A stretch of DNA of 64,000 nucleotides, from assembly GCA_910586365.1 (NCBI GenBank), contig CAJUGP010000004.1:16002-80001 (forward strand), given 5' to 3'. Made by a program: the position numbers and the translations under genes. Source of the DNA: an uncultured Christensenella sp. GTDB lineage: Bacteria; Bacillota; Clostridia; Christensenellales; Borkfalkiaceae. Positions 7,896 to 16,772 of this stretch are shown piece after piece; the first letter of the stretch is position 1; every line of letters starts with the position of its first letter. The notes under the pieces were generated by a model. That model did no database searches. It was given only the letters and a program-made list of their open reading frames with translations, and was not told the origin of the DNA.

Positions 7896-8646
7896 ATTTT
7901 TTGCGGAAAAATACGGTTCGCGCACCAAAGCGCAGAACATTCTCAAAGAAGGATTAATTTTGCGCGGCGGCGTTCCGTTGCAGCCCAAAGACGAAATCGA
8001 GGATGAAAAAGACCTTGTCTTTCTTGTCGGGGAAGACCGCTTTGTTTCGAGCGGCGGGAAAAAGCTTGAAAAAGCGCTTGCGTTCTTCCGCCAAAGCGTG
8101 GCGAATGAAATAGCCGCCGATCTGGGAGCGAGCACGGGCGGTTTTACTCATTGTCTTTTGCTGCGAGGGGTTAAAAAAGTTTATTGCGTCGACGTGGGCG
8201 ATAGCTTGCTCGATAACAAAATCGCCGCCGATCCGCGCGTCGCCGTCATGGATAAGACCAATGCGCGCTATCTTACCAAAGAGGATTTCCCCGAAGAAAT
8301 TACGCTTGTAACGGGCGATCTGAGTTTTATATCGCTGCGATTGATCTTGCCTGCCGTGTGTGAAATTCTGCCTGACGGCGGGCGGGCGTTTTTGTTGTTT
8401 AAGCCGCAATTTGAATGCGGCGGAAAGGGGCTGAACGGCAGCGGGATCTTGCCGTTCAAGCGTCATAAAGAATTGCTTTCGGAATTTTATGATTTTTGCG
8501 GACAGACGGCGCTATCCCCGCAGGATATCGTCGCTGCGCCCGTCGTGGCGAAGAAAAATATCGAGTACGTGATTTTTTTCCGAAAACGCGTGAAATCTAT
8601 GCCCAAAGATGTATTTTTGCGTAATGCGGCTGAAATTTCGGATTAA
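7882..8646 (+). CDS. tlyA: TlyA family rRNA (cytidine-2'-O)-methyltransferase
   Basis: A 254-residue protein with an N-terminal S4 RNA-binding domain (about residues 1-58, MRADKFFAEKYGSRTKAQNIL) and an FtsJ-like SAM methyltransferase domain (about 60-245). The SAM loop is DLGASTGGFTHCLL and the later motif is LLFKPQFE. TlyA enzymes 2'-O-methylate rRNA; many are still labelled hemolysins. The start overlaps the dxs end by 14 bases. The dxs-tlyA-nadK-recN order is conserved in Clostridia. Confidence 0.92.
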   Translation: MRADKFFAEKYGSRTKAQNILKEGLILRGGVPLQPKDEIEDEKDLVFLVGEDRFVSSGGKKLEKALAFFRQSVANEIAADLGASTGGFTHCLLLRGVKKVYCVDVGDSLLDNKIAADPRVAVMDKTNARYLTKEDFPEEITLVTGDLSFISLRLILPAVCEILPDGGRAFLLFKPQFECGGKGLNGSGILPFKRHKELLSEFYDFCGQTALSPQDIVAAPVVAKKNIEYVIFFRKRVKSMPKDVFLRNAAEISD

Positions 8647-8649
8647 GGC

Positions 8650-8678
8650 TTGCTTTTTGCGCGCGCGGCGATTATAAT
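8650..8678 (+). promoter_or_regulatory. Promoter of nadK, predicted leaderless
   Basis: -35 TTGCTT (8650-8655), a 17-base spacer and -10 TATAAT (8673-8678). The nadK ATG begins at 8686, so the expected transcription start coincides with the start codon. Confidence 0.6.
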
Positions 8679-8685
8679 AAGGAAA

Positions 8686-9471
8686 ATGAAAGTTTGTATT
8701 TGCTACAATCGGACGCAAGTTCCGTATACGGTTTGCGAAGAGATCGCGCAGTCCGTCGTCGCGGCGGGACATGCCGTTTTTGTCTGCCCCGAATATCACG
8801 GCGAAGAGGCTGACCGCATGATCGTGCTTGGCGGCGACGGCACGGTTTTGCGTGCGGCGCGCGCCGCCTCCTCGAAGGGGATTCCGTTATTGGGCGTTAA
8901 TTACGGGCGTTTGGGCTTTTTGACCGAGTTCGAGCGAGGCGAACAGGAGCAAGCCGTCCGCCTTGCGCTTGAAGATCGTCCCCAAATCTTGGAACGTTCG
9001 ATGATAGAAGTCGTCTTAAACGGAAAAAGCGCGCATTGCTTGAACGAGCTTGCGCTCGTGCGTGCCGTTACGCCCGGACACGACAGCAACGTCGTGAAGA
9101 TTTCGGTTACGATCGACGGCAGTCACGCGGGCGATTTTTCGGCGGACGGGCTGATTGTCGCCACGCCGACGGGTTCGACCGCGTACTCTCTTTCGGCGGG
9201 GGGCAGTATAATGACGCCGGAGTGCGAAACGTTTTTGTTGACGCCCGTTTGCGCGTTTTCCATGCGGAGTCGTCCGATTGCGTATCCCGATAAAAGCGTA
9301 TTGCGGTTTTGTCTGCCTTCGACGAAGCTGTTATTGTATGCCGACGGCGTTTTTTTCGGCGAGGCGGGCGAAGGGGACGAGTTGAGCGTGAAAAAATCCG
9401 CTCGCAAAGCGCTGTTTTTAACGCGGAACAAAGCCGATTACTTCCATAAATTAACGCAAAAGATAAATTAA
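8686..9471 (+). CDS. nadK: NAD kinase
   Basis: A 261-residue NAD kinase that phosphorylates NAD to NADP. The GGDGT motif is in VLGGDGTVLRAAR (about residues 45-57). NELALVR and DGLIVATPTGSTAYSLSAGGSI form the NAD/ATP site. I chose ATG 8686, which matches the family N-terminus (MKVCICYNRTQ); the longer frame to 8650 overlaps the promoter elements. A short spacer leads into recN. Confidence 0.94.
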   Translation: MKVCICYNRTQVPYTVCEEIAQSVVAAGHAVFVCPEYHGEEADRMIVLGGDGTVLRAARAASSKGIPLLGVNYGRLGFLTEFERGEQEQAVRLALEDRPQILERSMIEVVLNGKSAHCLNELALVRAVTPGHDSNVVKISVTIDGSHAGDFSADGLIVATPTGSTAYSLSAGGSIMTPECETFLLTPVCAFSMRSRPIAYPDKSVLRFCLPSTKLLLYADGVFFGEAGEGDELSVKKSARKALFLTRNKADYFHKLTQKIN

Positions 9472-9472
9472 G

Positions 9473-11167
9473 ATGATGTTACAGAAACTCACGATACAAA
9501 ACGCCGCCTTGATCGAACGTGCCGAATTGACGTTTGCGGGCGGTCTGAACGTTCTTTCGGGCGAAACGGGCGCGGGCAAATCGGTGATCCTCGATTGCAT
9601 TGATTTCGTGTTGGGCGCGAAAGCCGATCGGGAAATGGTGCGCACGGGCGCGGCGGAGTGCCGCGTAACGGCGGAGTTTTCGCCCGTATCGCCGCGCGTA
9701 GCGGAGCTGCTCGACGAGCTCGATATCGAATCGGAAGATACGCTTATCCTTTCGCGTCGTTTGAGCGCGGAGGGAAAGGGATCGCTTAAAATCAACGGAA
9801 ATACGGTCACGGCGGCGATGCTGCGTCGCGTAACCGCCAATCTTGTTGAGGTGCACGGGCAAAGCGAGCATTTTTCTTTGTTAAAAGAAAGCAATCAGCT
9901 GGCGCTTCTCGATGAGATCGCGGGCGAGTCTCTTGCCGAAAAAAAGCGGCTGCTTGCGTCCGCGCTTGCGGATCGCCGCACAATTTTGTCCGATCTGAAA
10001 AAGCTTGGCGGCGACGCGAAAGAACGTGAGCGGAGAATCGAGATACTGCGTTATCAAATCGACGAAATCGAAAAAATCGCCCCGAAAGAGGGCGAGGAAG
10101 AAGAACTTTCCGCCTTGCTTTCGCGTTACGCCAACGCGGAAAAGATTTTAAGCGGTTTGACGGGTGCGGAAAATTGTATTACCTCGGACGGCGGCGCGGC
10201 GGACGCGGTGAGCGTGGCGCGCAGGTCGATCGGTTCTCTTGCGCGTTACGACGAACGGTATGCGCAGCTTGCGGAACGGCTTGAAAATGCCGTCGCCGAA
10301 CTTTCGGATATTGCCGATACGGCGCAGAATTATGCGGACGAATTGGATATCGACGAGCGCGAAGCGCAGCGCGCGCAGACGCGTTACGACGAGATCAAAA
10401 CGCTCAAGAAAAAATACGGCAGCACGGTAAAAGAGGTATTGGGATTTTTGCTGCGCGCCAAAGAAGAGTATGAATTGCTCTCGGACAGCGGCGAACGGTA
10501 TGAGATGCTGACAAATTCGTTGTCGAAGTCGGAAGATAAATTGTATGATCTTGCCTGCGAAATGGACGAAATGCGCCGTCAAACGGCAAAAACGTTCAGT
10601 GCGCGCGTAACGGAAGAGTTAAAAACGCTCAATATCGCGTCCGCGCGGTTTGAGATCGCTTTCGAGCCGTTCGATCGCGCCGATGCGGAAAAAACGGGCG
10701 CGGATGGGCTCGGCGGCGTGAAATATCTTTTTTCCGCCAATGCGGGCGAACCGCCCAAAGAGCTTGGCAAAATCATCAGCGGCGGCGAAATGAGCCGTTT
10801 TATGCTTGCGGTCAAAGCGCAGTTATCGGGCGGGGAGGGCGTCGGAACGTATCTTTTTGACGAAATCGACGCGGGAATTAGTGGAAATACGGCGCGGGTC
10901 GTGGCGGAAAAGTTTATGAAAATCGCAAAATTTTCGCAAATTATCGCCGTTACGCATTCCGCTCAGATTGCGGCGAGCGCCGACCGATCGTTTTTGATCG
11001 AGAAAATCGAACGGAACGGGCGCGCCTGTACGGATATTTACGAGATCGAAGGACAAAGACGCGTTTTCGAGGTTGCTCGCTTGATCGGGCAGGCGGAAAG
11101 CGAGTTTGCGCGCAAGCACGCGGAAGAACTATTGTTGTCTGCGGCGCAATATAAAAAAACAATTTAA
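9473..11167 (+). CDS. recN: DNA repair protein RecN
   Basis: A 564-residue SMC-like ATPase. Walker A is GETGAGKSVILD (about residues 29-40), a long coiled coil spans about 150-370, the ABC signature is ISGGEMSRFMLAVKAQ, and Walker B is TYLFDEIDAGISG. RecN acts early in double-strand-break repair. It starts 2 bases after the nadK stop. In many Firmicutes argR lies between nadK and recN; it is missing here. No clear LexA box was seen upstream, which fits its position inside an operon. Confidence 0.95.
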   Translation: MMLQKLTIQNAALIERAELTFAGGLNVLSGETGAGKSVILDCIDFVLGAKADREMVRTGAAECRVTAEFSPVSPRVAELLDELDIESEDTLILSRRLSAEGKGSLKINGNTVTAAMLRRVTANLVEVHGQSEHFSLLKESNQLALLDEIAGESLAEKKRLLASALADRRTILSDLKKLGGDAKERERRIEILRYQIDEIEKIAPKEGEEEELSALLSRYANAEKILSGLTGAENCITSDGGAADAVSVARRSIGSLARYDERYAQLAERLENAVAELSDIADTAQNYADELDIDEREAQRAQTRYDEIKTLKKKYGSTVKEVLGFLLRAKEEYELLSDSGERYEMLTNSLSKSEDKLYDLACEMDEMRRQTAKTFSARVTEELKTLNIASARFEIAFEPFDRADAEKTGADGLGGVKYLFSANAGEPPKELGKIISGGEMSRFMLAVKAQLSGGEGVGTYLFDEIDAGISGNTARVVAEKFMKIAKFSQIIAVTHSAQIAASADRSFLIEKIERNGRACTDIYEIEGQRRVFEVARLIGQAESEFARKHAEELLLSAAQYKKTI

Positions 11168-11224
11168 GAAACGGGTATAGAAATCAAATGCCTACGCATA
11201 TTAACTTCGGCACACGGAGGTGTT

Positions 11225-12250
11225 ATGCGTAGGCTGAAATTTTTATTGACTGCGGCTCTTGCCGCAGGGATTTGCGGAGCGGCTGTCGGAACGGCTGCGC
11301 CGAAGATATCGAAAGCGTCGGCGGCGCCGACGCAATGTAATTACTATATCGGCGGAATGACCGCGGGATTCAATCTTTCGGCGGGCGGTACGGAGATCAT
11401 CGGTTTGAACGAGGTGGTGGCGCAAGACGGCGTTTACCGTCCTGCGGAAAAAGCGGGCTTGCGGATCGGGGATTGCATCTGCGCCGTGGAAGGTATTGCG
11501 GTAAAGAGCATTAACGATTTGAATGCCGCACTCGAACGCAGTGCGGGCAAAGAAGTCACGCTCACCGTCAGACGGAACGGGGATACGGCGAAGGTGCCGA
11601 TCACACCCGTGAAGGACAAAAAAAGCAGTCGTTATAAGATCGGCGTTTTGATTCGCGATACGGTTTCGGGTATCGGTACGGTAACGTATATCGAAAAAAA
11701 TTCGCTTCGTTTTGCGTCGCTCGGGCATGCCGTTTGCGACGAGGATCGAAACGCGCTCGATATATCCGACCCCAAAGTGACCGTTTGCAGTATCGTAGGC
11801 GTGAACAAGGGCGTGCGCGGCAAGGCGGGCGAACTCAAAGGGCTGTTTATCGGGGAAGAGCTTGGAAAAGCCGATCGGGTTTGCGAAACGGGGCTTTACG
11901 GTACGGTTTCCAAAAATTACGATTTATCGCGGCTCGAAGCGGTGGACATCGCGCCCGTATCCGAAGCGACGATTGGCAAGGCGATCATTTATTCGACGAT
12001 CGACGGGACTTGTCCGCAGAAATACGAGATCAACATTGCAAAAGTGGACGCCAATAACGGCGAAAACAAGAATTTCGTCATAAAAGTGACCGACGAAAAG
12101 CTGATAAGCGAAACGGGCGGCATTGTGCAGGGCATGAGCGGCAGTCCGATCATTCAGAACGGCAAATTGATCGGAGCCGTGACGCACGTGTTCTTAAACG
12201 ATCCGACGAGGGGTTACGGCATTGCGATCGAGAATATGATGGGAAAATAA
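11225..12250 (+). CDS. spoIVB: SpoIVB peptidase (sigma-K checkpoint protease)
   Basis: A 341-residue SpoIVB, somewhat shorter than the Bacillus protein. It has an N-terminal signal/anchor helix (about residues 5-30), a PDZ domain (about 70-125, EKAGLRIGDCICAVEG) and an S55 serine protease domain. The domain shows SLGHAVCDED (catalytic His) and GIVQGMSGSPIIQNGKLIGAVTHVF (catalytic Ser). SpoIVB is secreted from the forespore and triggers pro-sigma-K processing. CGGAGG precedes the ATG. A strong hairpin with a T-tract follows at 12267. spo0A, its usual neighbour, is not here. Confidence 0.94.
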   Translation: MRRLKFLLTAALAAGICGAAVGTAAPKISKASAAPTQCNYYIGGMTAGFNLSAGGTEIIGLNEVVAQDGVYRPAEKAGLRIGDCICAVEGIAVKSINDLNAALERSAGKEVTLTVRRNGDTAKVPITPVKDKKSSRYKIGVLIRDTVSGIGTVTYIEKNSLRFASLGHAVCDEDRNALDISDPKVTVCSIVGVNKGVRGKAGELKGLFIGEELGKADRVCETGLYGTVSKNYDLSRLEAVDIAPVSEATIGKAIIYSTIDGTCPQKYEINIAKVDANNGENKNFVIKVTDEKLISETGGIVQGMSGSPIIQNGKLIGAVTHVFLNDPTRGYGIAIENMMGK

Positions 12251-12266
12251 GTTCATAAAGAAACGC

Positions 12267-12297
12267 AAAGGTTCATATCATGGTATATGAACCTTTT
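12267..12297 (+). terminator. Terminator after spoIVB that contains the next start codon
   Basis: A perfect 12-bp stem (AAAGGTTCATAT, loop CATGGT, ATATGAACCTTT) is followed by T's. The ATG of the next gene (12287) is inside the right arm. Confidence 0.75.
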
Positions 12298-12883
12298 TCC
12301 TATCCGTGACTGTTTGCGCCGCGTCGGCGAGAAAAAAATCGCGTTGATCGTTTACGGCGCAGTTTTTGCATGCTTTGTCGTTTTGGGGGTGTGCTTCATC
12401 AAAACGCCGGCGATTTACGGATATCATTATAATCTATGCGATAAATTCGTGGACCGCATTTGTTATTCCGAACGAAGCGTGGTCGTGATCTTCTTCGAGC
12501 GGAGCGCGGGGCACGTTCTTTTGCTTGCGCTCGCGCTGTCGTCGGGCGTGAATGTCTTTGCGGTTGCCGTTCCGATGGTTATTTTCGTCTATCGCGCGTA
12601 TACGTTCGGCGGCAGTCTGTATATCTTTTTCACCGTTTACCGTCTTTCGGGCGCGCTCATTGTCGGGATATTGTATCTGCCCGTGCATCTACTTATCGAT
12701 GCCGTTTTGCTTTGCGCAATCTTATTTTCGCTGAACCGTGCGCCGCGTTTTTCCTTTTGTAAGCACGATTTTATCGAAATATTGCGCGATTTTATCGTGC
12801 TCGGCGTGTTGATTTTGCTGATTTGTTTGTTGGAGGCGGTGTTACTGTTGGCGCTGTTTCATCCGCTCGGCAATATTATATGA
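12287..12883 (+). CDS. SpoIIM-like integral membrane protein
   Basis: A 198-residue very hydrophobic protein with about five transmembrane helices (about residues 20-40, 65-85, 88-130, 131-150, 168-192). Layout and the loop RSAGHVLLLALALSSG recall the SpoIIM/DUF95 superfamily, but the similarity is weak and the function is not assigned with confidence. The only reasonable start, ATG 12287, lies in the right arm of a terminator-like hairpin and has no visible ribosome binding site. It sits where spo0A would be expected after spoIVB. The gene could be a sporulation membrane protein or a lineage-specific one. Confidence 0.55.
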   Translation: MNLFPIRDCLRRVGEKKIALIVYGAVFACFVVLGVCFIKTPAIYGYHYNLCDKFVDRICYSERSVVVIFFERSAGHVLLLALALSSGVNVFAVAVPMVIFVYRAYTFGGSLYIFFTVYRLSGALIVGILYLPVHLLIDAVLLCAILFSLNRAPRFSFCKHDFIEILRDFIVLGVLILLICLLEAVLLLALFHPLGNII

Positions 12884-12916
12884 CATAATTTTTTTAAGAC
12901 TGCACATGCTGACGGC

Positions 12917-14074
12917 ATGAAAAGTGCATTGATTGTTGCCGCGATTCTTGCGGCGGGAACTTCTTTGGGAATAGGCGGTTACCGTGCTACGGTAAGCGCG
13001 GAAGAAACGATTGCCGTAAACGGCAAATCGGCATATGTTTGCGATTATGAAACGCAGACCTGCGTTTACGCGAAAAACGAAACGGTGCGGCTGCCGATTG
13101 CGAGCATGTGTAAAATCATGACGCTTCTTTTAACGTTTGAGGCGGTAGAAAACGGCGAGCTTTCGTACGATGAAGCGGTTTGCGTGAGCGAGCGTGCTTC
13201 CTCCATGGGCGGTTCGCAGGTGTTTTTAGACACGGGACTGAGCTATCGGGCGGAAGATCTCATGCGCAGCGTGGCGGTATGTTCGGCGAACGATTCGTGC
13301 GTCGCACTCTCGGAGAGAGTGGCGGGAAGCGAAGATGCTTTTGTGGAGCGCATGAACGATCGGGCGCGCGAACTCGGCGCGGACAATACGCTGTTCGCGA
13401 ATTGTACGGGCTTGCCCAAGGATCCGCAGTATTCTTGCGCGAAAGACGCTGCGGTTATGCTGAGCGCCTTGTTGAAGCATGATAAATACTATGAATTCTG
13501 CAAGGTTTGGAATGAGGATTTTGCCCACCCCGACGGCAGAACGACGCAGATGACGAATACCAATAAGCTCATTCGGGCGTATGAAGGGTGCGACGGCGGA
13601 AAAACGGGGTTCACGAATGAAGCGGGCTTTTGCTTGGCGGCTACGGCAAAACGCGGCGACATGCGCGTTGTATCGGTTATAATCGGCGCGGAGAGTGCGA
13701 AAGTCCGCAACAAGAGCATATCCGATTGTTTTAATTATTGTTTCGACCATTACGAAAACAAACCTGTGTTAAAGGCGGGCGAAAAGCTCGAGAACGCGAT
13801 AAGCGTGCACGGCAGTAAAACAAAAGAGGTTTCTCTTACGGCGAAAGAAAATTTAACCGTATTCCAAAAGAAAGGGGAAAACGGCGAATTTTCCATCGAA
13901 TACGATCTGCCCAAGCAAATCAAGGCTCCCGTCGCGGCGGGCGATCTGGTCGGCTATGCGACGTTATACGTGAACGGCATGCAAAGCGGTAAAACGGAAT
14001 TGATTGCGATGGAAGAAGCGAAATCCTATACCTGGTGGGAGGCTTACCGCGACGGTGCGCGAAAATGGAACTGA
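12917..14074 (+). CDS. dacF: D-alanyl-D-alanine carboxypeptidase (DacF/PBP5 type)
   Basis: A 385-residue serine DD-carboxypeptidase. It has a signal peptide (about residues 1-28), SxxK in IASMCKIM, SxN in CSANDSC, KTG in GGKTGFTNEAG, and a C-terminal beta-rich PBP5_C-like domain (about 275-360). It trims the terminal D-Ala of peptidoglycan stem peptides. A sporulation role (DacF) is plausible from its position after spoIVB. The C-terminus shows no obvious amphipathic anchor longer than about 20 residues. A terminator follows at 14113. Confidence 0.9.
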   Translation: MKSALIVAAILAAGTSLGIGGYRATVSAEETIAVNGKSAYVCDYETQTCVYAKNETVRLPIASMCKIMTLLLTFEAVENGELSYDEAVCVSERASSMGGSQVFLDTGLSYRAEDLMRSVAVCSANDSCVALSERVAGSEDAFVERMNDRARELGADNTLFANCTGLPKDPQYSCAKDAAVMLSALLKHDKYYEFCKVWNEDFAHPDGRTTQMTNTNKLIRAYEGCDGGKTGFTNEAGFCLAATAKRGDMRVVSVIIGAESAKVRNKSISDCFNYCFDHYENKPVLKAGEKLENAISVHGSKTKEVSLTAKENLTVFQKKGENGEFSIEYDLPKQIKAPVAAGDLVGYATLYVNGMQSGKTELIAMEEAKSYTWWEAYRDGARKWN

Positions 14075-14100
14075 TTGAAATTTAGAAAATCAACAATTAG

Positions 14101-14124
14101 CATAGTAATATGAAAGACATAATA
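14101..14124 (+). repeat. Dispersed 24-bp motif, copy C (intergenic)
   Basis: CATAGTAATATG, AAAGA, CATAATA. Its right part forms the left arm of the terminator that follows dacF. Confidence 0.7.
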
Positions 14125-14155
14125 CACGCAAAACGACATGTATTATGTCTTTTTT
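14113..14155 (+). terminator. Terminator after dacF
   Basis: A 14-bp stem (AAAGACATAATACA paired with TGTATTATGTCTTT) around a 12-base loop, followed by a T-run. It overlaps motif copy C. Confidence 0.8.
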
Positions 14156-14156
14156 C

Positions 14157-14185
14157 TTGACAAAATACCGCCGTAACACTATAAT
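14157..14185 (+). promoter_or_regulatory. Promoter of lysA
   Basis: Consensus -35 TTGACA (14157-14162), a 17-base spacer and -10 TATAAT (14180-14185). The first 15 bases are identical to those of the Xer-like recombinase promoter at 23211-23239. No room is left for a lysine riboswitch. Confidence 0.85.
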
Positions 14186-14217
14186 AAAAGCGTTATATTT
14201 TATACGGCGAGGTTAAA

Positions 14218-15543
14218 ATGCACACGAGAGATACGTTGAAAGTGAACGCGCAAGGACATCTTGAAATCGGCGGTGCGGATTGCGTGGAGTTGGCGGATCA
14301 ATTTTCGACGCCGCTTTATGTTCTTGACGAACAGTATCTTCGCAAGATGATGCGCGTTTACCGCGATACGATTGCAAACGAGTACGGGAACGGTACGGTT
14401 CTATATGCATCGAAGGCGTTTTCCTGCAAGGCGATTTATGCGATCGCGGCGCAGGAGAAAATCGGCGTGGACGTCGTTTCGGGCGGCGAATTGTATACGG
14501 CGGTCGAAGCGGGATTTCCCGCCGAGCGCATTTACATGCACGGCAATAATAAATTGCCCGAAGAAATCGACTATGCGCTCGATTGCGGCGTCGGTACGAT
14601 CGTCGTCGATGCTTACAGCGAGGCGGATTATCTTGACGAGGCTTGCGCGCGGCGCGGCATCGTGCAAACCGTTCTCGTGCGTGTCAATCCCGGCGTGGAA
14701 GCGCATACGCATGCTTATGTGCAAACGGCAACTCCCGATTCCAAATTCGGGTTTTCGGTACAGGACGGCGCGGCGGAGAACATGATCGCATATCTTTTGG
14801 GGAAAAAGAATTTGCGTTTGGCGGGGTTTCACTGCCATATCGGTTCGCAGATTTTTGAAAAACAGTCTTTTGTGTTGGCTGCGCAAAAACTGATCGCCTT
14901 CACGGCAAAGATGAAAGAAAAATTTGCTTACGAGGCGTCCGTTCTCAATTTCGGGGGCGGATTCGGCGTGTGGTATACCGTCGAGGACGAAAAAATCGAA
15001 CCGGAAGGTTATTGCGATTATGTGCGCGCGCTGCTCGAAACGGTGAAAAAGGACTGCGCGGCGTATGGGCTGAAAAAGCCCGCGGTCGTAATCGAGCCGG
15101 GACGTTCGATCGTAGCCGAGGCGGGCATCACGCTTTATACCGTCGGCGCGATCAAAGAAATTCCCAACGTGCGCAAATACGTTGCCGTAGACGGCGGAAT
15201 GTTCGATAATCCGCGGTATTGTCTGTATCAGTCGAAATATACGCCCGTTCTTGCGAACCGCGCGGCGGAAAAAGCTTGCGAGTTGGTTTCGGTTGCGGGA
15301 AAATGCTGCGAAAGCGGCGATCTCATCGGCGTGAACATGAATTTGCCGAAGGCGAAAACGGGCGATATTCTTGCCGTGCTCACGACGGGAGCTTATAATT
15401 ATTCTATGGCAAGCAATTATAACCGCAATCCGATTCCGCCCGTCGTACTTGTAAAGGACGGAAAAGCCGAATATATCGTGAAACCGCAGACCTATGCCGA
15501 CATTGCGCGCAACGACGTCGTGCCCGACTATCTGAAACGTTGA
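14218..15543 (+). CDS. lysA: Diaminopimelate decarboxylase
   Basis: A 441-residue PLP-dependent fold-III enzyme converting meso-diaminopimelate to lysine. The PLP lysine is in LYASKAFSCKAI. HCHIGSQIFE, the glycine-rich LNFGGGFGVWY, IEPGRSIVAEAG and CCESGD are conserved motifs. It is preceded by its own consensus promoter and a weak GAGG ribosome binding site. It is followed after 3 bases by a YjbR-like gene. Length is typical. Confidence 0.95.
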   Translation: MHTRDTLKVNAQGHLEIGGADCVELADQFSTPLYVLDEQYLRKMMRVYRDTIANEYGNGTVLYASKAFSCKAIYAIAAQEKIGVDVVSGGELYTAVEAGFPAERIYMHGNNKLPEEIDYALDCGVGTIVVDAYSEADYLDEACARRGIVQTVLVRVNPGVEAHTHAYVQTATPDSKFGFSVQDGAAENMIAYLLGKKNLRLAGFHCHIGSQIFEKQSFVLAAQKLIAFTAKMKEKFAYEASVLNFGGGFGVWYTVEDEKIEPEGYCDYVRALLETVKKDCAAYGLKKPAVVIEPGRSIVAEAGITLYTVGAIKEIPNVRKYVAVDGGMFDNPRYCLYQSKYTPVLANRAAEKACELVSVAGKCCESGDLIGVNMNLPKAKTGDILAVLTTGAYNYSMASNYNRNPIPPVVLVKDGKAEYIVKPQTYADIARNDVVPDYLKR

Positions 15544-15546
15544 TCA

Positions 15547-16212
15547 ATGGAAAAAATTGTTTTTGAAAACAAGAAGCTTGTGCCCGAAAAGCTGCTTCAA
15601 AACGGTTTTCGGACCGAGCGCAATGGCTTTGCGAAAGAAACCGACTTGTTAGACAAGCAGTTTCTCCTTCGTATGTTCGTAGACGAAACGGGTTGCATCA
15701 CGACCGAATTGATCGATACTGCGGGCGGAGAAGAATACGTGCTGCATTTGGTCGAGGACTGTTGCGGCGCGTTTGTCGCGCAAGTGCGGCAGACGTATCG
15801 GGAGACGTTGCAGGAGGTTTGCGACCGCTGTTACGAAACCGAGCATTTTAAGCAGCGGCAGACGGGCGCGCTTACCGATTATATAATAGCAGCTTACGGG
15901 GCGCAGCCCGAATATCTTTGGGAAAAAACGCCCGATTGTTTTATTTTCCGCAGGAGCGATAATAAAAAGTGGTTCGCCGCCGTGCTCACCGTAAAACGCG
16001 ACCGTCTCGGACTTGCGGGAAACGCTATGGAAGAAATCGTCGATTTCCGCGTCGATCCCGCGGAGCTTGCGGCTTTGATCGATAACGAACGCTATTTTGC
16101 GGGCTATCACATGAACAAAAAACACTGGGCGACGGTCATTTTGAACGGCAGCGTGCCGCAAGACGAGCTTTTTGGGCGGATCGATGCAAGTTACCGCATT
16201 GCAAAGGGATAA
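15547..16212 (+). CDS. MmcQ/YjbR family protein with N-terminal extension
   Basis: A 221-residue protein. The C-terminal 115 residues match the MmcQ/YjbR (CyaY-like fold) family: GAQPEYLWEKTPDCFIFRRSDNKKWF and YFAGYHMNKKHWATVILNG. The N-terminal 100 residues form an extra domain that also occurs in Clostridial members. Family function is not established; DNA binding is annotated from structure only. It is co-directional and 3 bases from lysA, so probably co-transcribed. Confidence 0.8.
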   Translation: MEKIVFENKKLVPEKLLQNGFRTERNGFAKETDLLDKQFLLRMFVDETGCITTELIDTAGGEEYVLHLVEDCCGAFVAQVRQTYRETLQEVCDRCYETEHFKQRQTGALTDYIIAAYGAQPEYLWEKTPDCFIFRRSDNKKWFAAVLTVKRDRLGLAGNAMEEIVDFRVDPAELAALIDNERYFAGYHMNKKHWATVILNGSVPQDELFGRIDASYRIAKG

Positions 16213-16228
16213 ACGTTTATGAAAATGT

Positions 16229-16257
16229 TTGCTTTTTGCGGCATGATTTGATATAAT
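16229..16257 (+). promoter_or_regulatory. Promoter of the site-2 protease / scp operon
   Basis: -35 TTGCTT (16229-16234), 17-base spacer and -10 TATAAT (16252-16257). The ATG at 16269 is only 11 bases further on, so the leader would be about 5 bases. Confidence 0.6.
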
Positions 16258-16268
16258 ATTTTTTGTAT

Positions 16269-16772
16269 ATGAATTACGTTATCGAACTTGTAGCGAGCTT
16301 TTTCGCGGTCGTGATCGTGCTGACCTTGCACGAATTCGCCCATGCGTTTGTCGCGTACAAGTGCGGCGATCTGACGCCGAAATTCAACAAGCGGCTAACG
16401 CTCAATCCCATGCGGCATTTCGATCTTGTCGGATTGCTTTGCTTTACGTTCGTGGGGTTCGGCTGGGCGAAACCCGTTCCGATCAATCCGAATAATTTTA
16501 AGCATTATCGGCGCGGTTTGGCTTTTACTTCGACGGCGGGCGTGATCATGAACTATCTTACGGCGTTTCTTTCGCTACCGTTTTTTATGCTTGTGGTCAA
16601 TTTCTGCCCTGAAATACCGCTTTTGACGTCTTTTTTACTGATTTTTACGCGCAGTTTGTTTTCTTACAGTTTGTCGTTCTGCGTGTTCAATCTGCTGCCG
16701 TTTTTTCCTTTGGACGGGTTCAATTTCCTTTCCGCATTGGCGAAGCCTTGGAATGGCGAAGCCTTGGAATAA
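16269..16772 (+). CDS. Site-2 protease family (M50) membrane metalloprotease, frameshifted N-terminal part
   Basis: A 167-residue fragment of an M50 protease. The zinc motif is HEFAH in LTLHEFAHAFVAYKCGD, and the second catalytic motif is NLLPFFPLDGF near residue 150; four hydrophobic segments are visible. The frame ends early because a 16-bp tandem duplication (16739-16770) shifts it by +1 into a TAA. Removing one copy joins this protein seamlessly (ALAKPWN then KAVAFL) to the C-terminal fragment at 16753-17004. Both catalytic motifs lie in this part. Such M50 genes normally precede scpA-scpB in Clostridia. It could be a disrupted gene, a phase-variable one, or an assembly error. Confidence 0.8.
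   Translation: MNYVIELVASFFAVVIVLTLHEFAHAFVAYKCGDLTPKFNKRLTLNPMRHFDLVGLLCFTFVGFGWAKPVPINPNNFKHYRRGLAFTSTAGVIMNYLTAFLSLPFFMLVVNFCPEIPLLTSFLLIFTRSLFSYSLSFCVFNLLPFFPLDGFNFLSALAKPWNGEALE
16739..16770. repeat. 16-bp perfect tandem duplication
   Basis: GGCGAAGCCTTGGAAT occurs twice in tandem (16739-16754 and 16755-16770) and causes the frameshift in the site-2 protease gene. Confidence 0.95.

Noticed and set aside
14185..14217. Lysine riboswitch upstream of lysA
   Set aside because: Only about 32 bases separate the -10 box from the ATG, far too short.
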